A DNA stretch of 8,479 nucleotides. It comes from CAWKDC01 sp044445605. GTDB lineage: Bacteria; Pseudomonadota; Gammaproteobacteria; JABCZS01. The position numbers and the translations under genes were made by a program. The stretch lies in the NCBI GenBank assembly GCA_044445605.1, contig JBIOEA010000058.1, positions 1-8,479 of the forward strand, written 5' to 3'. This document shows, in pieces, positions 6,824-8,479 of this stretch. Below the pieces are notes generated by a model. That model did no database searches. It was given only the letters and a program-made list of their open reading frames with translations, and was not told the DNA's origin. Every line of letters starts with the position of its first letter. Position 1 is the first letter of the stretch.

Positions 6824-8167
6824 ATGCTGACTGTTCTGCAAAATACGCCAAAAGGCAGTTCAATATCTTTTCAACCCACTGATTCTCCTTATAATGTCAT
6901 GGTGGCTTTAAGAAAAACCCCACACCCTAAGATTTCCCAAAACAAGGATACCGACATTTCTCCTGATGAAATAAACATGATTATCGAACAGGAAGCAGGC
7001 ATCGGTAAAAAATCATCACCTCATAAAAAATATGTTGCAACAAAATATCAAACTCAATGCATGTTAGTCTTGTTAGAAAATGAGGAAAATTATTTGGCTC
7101 TACATGTTAATGATCCCAGTGCTTCACTAGGATTACCTACGCTTATTAAAAAATTCTCTTCATTTGAAAATATAAAAGTAACATTGATTGGCGGATCGCC
7201 AGCACTCGAGAGCTCATCACTCAATAACTTGCTACACATCATCACTGAGCTTTTAATGCTATCAAGGTTTTATCCGATTGAGATAAAAGCACAGTATCTT
7301 ATAAATGATAATGCGTTCAAGAATGATGGGAAACCAGAGTATGTACGCAATCAACTCTTATTATGTGCAAGTATCTCCTACCAATACATATTCAAAGAAG
7401 CACTAGATATGGAAGAATTTAGAAATCACAAATTGTCTGAATTTTCAACGCAGCATTGTACTGAACCACTCACACAATTTCGATGCCAAATACTTGTTAA
7501 CATCTTATTAAGATGCAATCATATTCTCCCAAAATATGATGCGGAGTGTTTAGAGAAAAAAATGCCTCTGATTATGAGAGCCTTTCCAAATAAAGATGCA
7601 TTTAAAAACGCGCTCCATGGGATGTTCACTGTTGAAAATTACAATGCATTCCTCGCGGTTTTAGAGACCGATAATATTTTCCCACACGCGGAGTTGCAGC
7701 ATTATGCTATCAATGTGCACACCGGGCTTATCCATCACATCAGCAAGCTTACGCGCACACCTCATGAAGCATTGCGTACCCTTTATATGTACCAGAACAT
7801 AGATGCAGAAACCCACTATCACCTAGCATTTGAACATCACCAGTATATCGCACCAACATTACCCAGTAGGGTTTTAAGACTGATTAAGACAATTTCACCC
7901 ATGATTCAAAATGGAATAGAAACAGAAGCACTCAAGGAAAAAATTGCAAATGTGTGCCCGTTTCTCGAAGTAAATAGCCTGTATCATCTTAATCGATTCT
8001 GCGGCGCGATCAAAGGATTACCTTATGAAGAGCGTGAACCTTTGAGACAACCCGAAAAACCGGTGACATTTGCCTATACTGCGTCTATTTCCAATAAAGA
8101 AGTATGTGATCACCTGATTGAAATGTCTGCGGAAGATAGCGCGGCGGTGAAGCGTTTGTGTGTTTGA
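6824..8167 (+). CDS. Hypothetical protein, 447 residues, member of a tandem family; possible CheD/NTAN1-like deamidase domain
   Basis: I do not recognise a named family. There is no signal peptide and no clear membrane helix, so the product looks soluble. Residues 1-70 are polar and probably loosely structured. Residues 70-165 look like an alpha/beta domain: Thr73, then TQC with Cys79, a strand MLVLL, LALH with His94, helix-like GLPTLIKKFSSF, then IKVTLIGG (117-124) and IEIKAQYLI (152-160). Thr six before a Cys, a His 15 after it and a following hydrophobic strand ending in GG recall CheD, NTAN1 and CNF1-type deamidases; this is a pattern comparison made by eye. Residues about 175-400 are mostly helical with scattered Cys and His. 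The C terminus has several acidic residues (IEMSAED), which would suit a secreted type IV effector but is weak evidence. Base composition is richer in A and T than the neighbours. A second gene with the same first 11 codons starts at 8447. Confidence 0.7.
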   Translation: MLTVLQNTPKGSSISFQPTDSPYNVMVALRKTPHPKISQNKDTDISPDEINMIIEQEAGIGKKSSPHKKYVATKYQTQCMLVLLENEENYLALHVNDPSASLGLPTLIKKFSSFENIKVTLIGGSPALESSSLNNLLHIITELLMLSRFYPIEIKAQYLINDNAFKNDGKPEYVRNQLLLCASISYQYIFKEALDMEEFRNHKLSEFSTQHCTEPLTQFRCQILVNILLRCNHILPKYDAECLEKKMPLIMRAFPNKDAFKNALHGMFTVENYNAFLAVLETDNIFPHAELQHYAINVHTGLIHHISKLTRTPHEALRTLYMYQNIDAETHYHLAFEHHQYIAPTLPSRVLRLIKTISPMIQNGIETEALKEKIANVCPFLEVNSLYHLNRFCGAIKGLPYEEREPLRQPEKPVTFAYTASISNKEVCDHLIEMSAEDSAAVKRLCV

Positions 8168-8172
8168 ACACA

Positions 8173-8193
8173 GTGATTTGCTTCATAAATCAC
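8173..8193 (+). terminator. Weak hairpin after the 447-residue protein gene
   Basis: GTGATTT (8173-8179) pairs perfectly with AAATCAC (8187-8193) around a 7-base loop, starting 6 bases after the stop codon. The stem is AT-rich and only a broken T run follows (8197-8202), so it is at best a weak terminator or an mRNA-end stabiliser. The strong palindrome just downstream may do this job instead. Confidence 0.3.
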
Positions 8194-8213
8194 ACCTAAT
8201 TTAAGGACTTTCT

Positions 8214-8351
8214 CAGGCCGCAGGCCTGCAAGATGTTAGCCCAGGGCAAGCGAGCGATAGCTCGCGTCGCCCTGGGTAAAATTATTACCCTGGGTTACGG
8301 TGCGCAAAGCGCACCTAACCCAGGGCTAAAATCTTACAGGCCTGCGGCCTG
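8214..8351. repeat. Composite nested palindrome with four hairpins (REP/BIME- or MITE-like)
   Basis: The outer arms 8214-8246 and 8319-8351 are inverted copies over 33 bases with three mismatches. Each arm begins with a hairpin of its own: CAGGCC-GCA-GGCCTG (8214-8228) and CAGGCC-TGC-GGCCTG (8337-8351). Inside are two further hairpins. The first is CCCAGGGC (8240-8247) with GCCCTGGG (8269-8276), enclosing GCGAGC-GATA-GCTCGC (8250-8265). The second is CCCTGGGTTA (8288-8297) with TAACCCAGGG (8316-8325), enclosing GGTGCGC-AAA-GCGCACC (8299-8315). GGGTAA (8274-8279) and TTACCC (8285-8290) can also pair. The element fills most of the gap between the two family members. No flanking target duplication is visible and no transposase is present. 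REP-type element, non-autonomous mobile element and structured RNA all remain possible. Confidence 0.85.
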
Positions 8352-8384
8352 GTACGATTGCCCTGGATATATCCTCTTTCGCAT

Positions 8385-8415
8385 TTGACACCCACCCTCA
8401 AACCCAAGGTAGCAT
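8385..8415 (+). promoter_or_regulatory. Promoter of the second family member
   Basis: TTGACA (8385-8390) is followed after 19 bases by TAGCAT (8410-8415). It is the counterpart of the promoter at 6763-6792, with the -35 unchanged and one transition in the -10. The spacer is one base longer and the -10 is weaker, so expression may differ from the first copy. Confidence 0.55.
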
Positions 8416-8446
8416 ACTGAAACATTACTACCGAGGGGCTGATAAC

Positions 8447-8479
8447 ATGCTGACTGTTCTGCAAAATACGCCAAAAGGC
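8447..8479 (+). CDS. Second member of the 447-residue protein family, 5' end only
   Basis: The ATG at 8447 opens 11 codons reading MLTVLQNTPKG, identical in protein and DNA to the start of the gene at 6824. GAGGGG (8433-8438) precedes it by 8 bases, as in the first copy. The gene continues beyond the window, so whether the rest is a full paralogue, a diverged one sharing only the leader, or a truncated copy cannot be told. The identical third codon positions mean a recent duplication, gene conversion or selection on the DNA itself. Confidence 0.75.
   Translation, partial: MLTVLQNTPKG

Larger units (their letters stand above)
6763..6856 (+). repeat. Promoter-leader-start block, copy 1
   Basis: First of two copies of a block running from the -35 box through the ribosome binding site to codon 11 of the gene. 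From 6783 onward it aligns without gaps to 8406-8479, with 69 of 74 bases identical. All five differences are transitions and all lie before the ATG; the 33 coding bases are identical. The stretch between -35 and 6783 is not conserved and differs by one base in length. Confidence 0.9.
8385..8479 (+). repeat. Promoter-leader-start block, copy 2
   Basis: Second copy of the block seen at 6763-6856. The conserved core 8406-8479 runs to the last base of the window, so the true extent of the repeat to the right is unknown. Confidence 0.9.

Noticed and set aside
8214..8351. CRISPR-like repeats because of the recurring CCCAGGG/CCCTGGG units
   Set aside because: The units are 7 bases long, inverted and part of hairpin stems; there are no regular spacers and no cas genes.

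Overview
The window looks like a gammaproteobacterial chromosome segment. It has a single-chain (large type) PurL of about 1240 residues with mltF divergent beside it, a neighbourhood known from E. coli and relatives. The right-hand third is accessory in character. An intracellular or host-associated lineage such as the Legionellales is a reasonable guess from that part, but nothing seen here proves it.

Layout, left to right. Bases 1-150 hold no gene I can name, only hairpins that end in a + strand terminator; a frame open from base 1 to a stop at 124-126 may be the tail of a gene lying to the left. A minus-strand terminator (151-174) faces it and closes a minus-strand unit made of purL (834-4547) followed, after a 17-base gap carrying its ribosome binding site, by a small secreted protein of unknown function (190-816). 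The 49-base gap between purL and mltF carries what look like overlapping divergent promoters. mltF (4597-6075, + strand) encodes a lytic murein transglycosylase. A small SAM-dependent methyltransferase (6139-6744) follows with its own likely promoter.

The last part is the unusual one. A 447-residue protein of unknown family (6824-8167) is driven by a clear TTGACA promoter. Its promoter, leader and first 11 codons recur almost exactly at 8385-8479, where a second family member begins and is cut by the window edge. Between the two copies lies a 138-base composite palindrome (8214-8351) made of nested hairpins with CCCAGGG/CCCTGGG modules. The unknown protein shows a Thr-(5)-Cys-(14)-His pattern followed by a VTLIGG strand, which recalls the CheD / NTAN1 / CNF1-type Cys-His deamidase fold. 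I offer that as a hypothesis only.

Functionally, purL (purine synthesis) and mltF (wall turnover) are housekeeping genes that share an intergenic region and not a pathway. The secreted protein, the methyltransferase and the repeated gene family are accessory, and nothing in the sequence ties them to purL or mltF beyond position.
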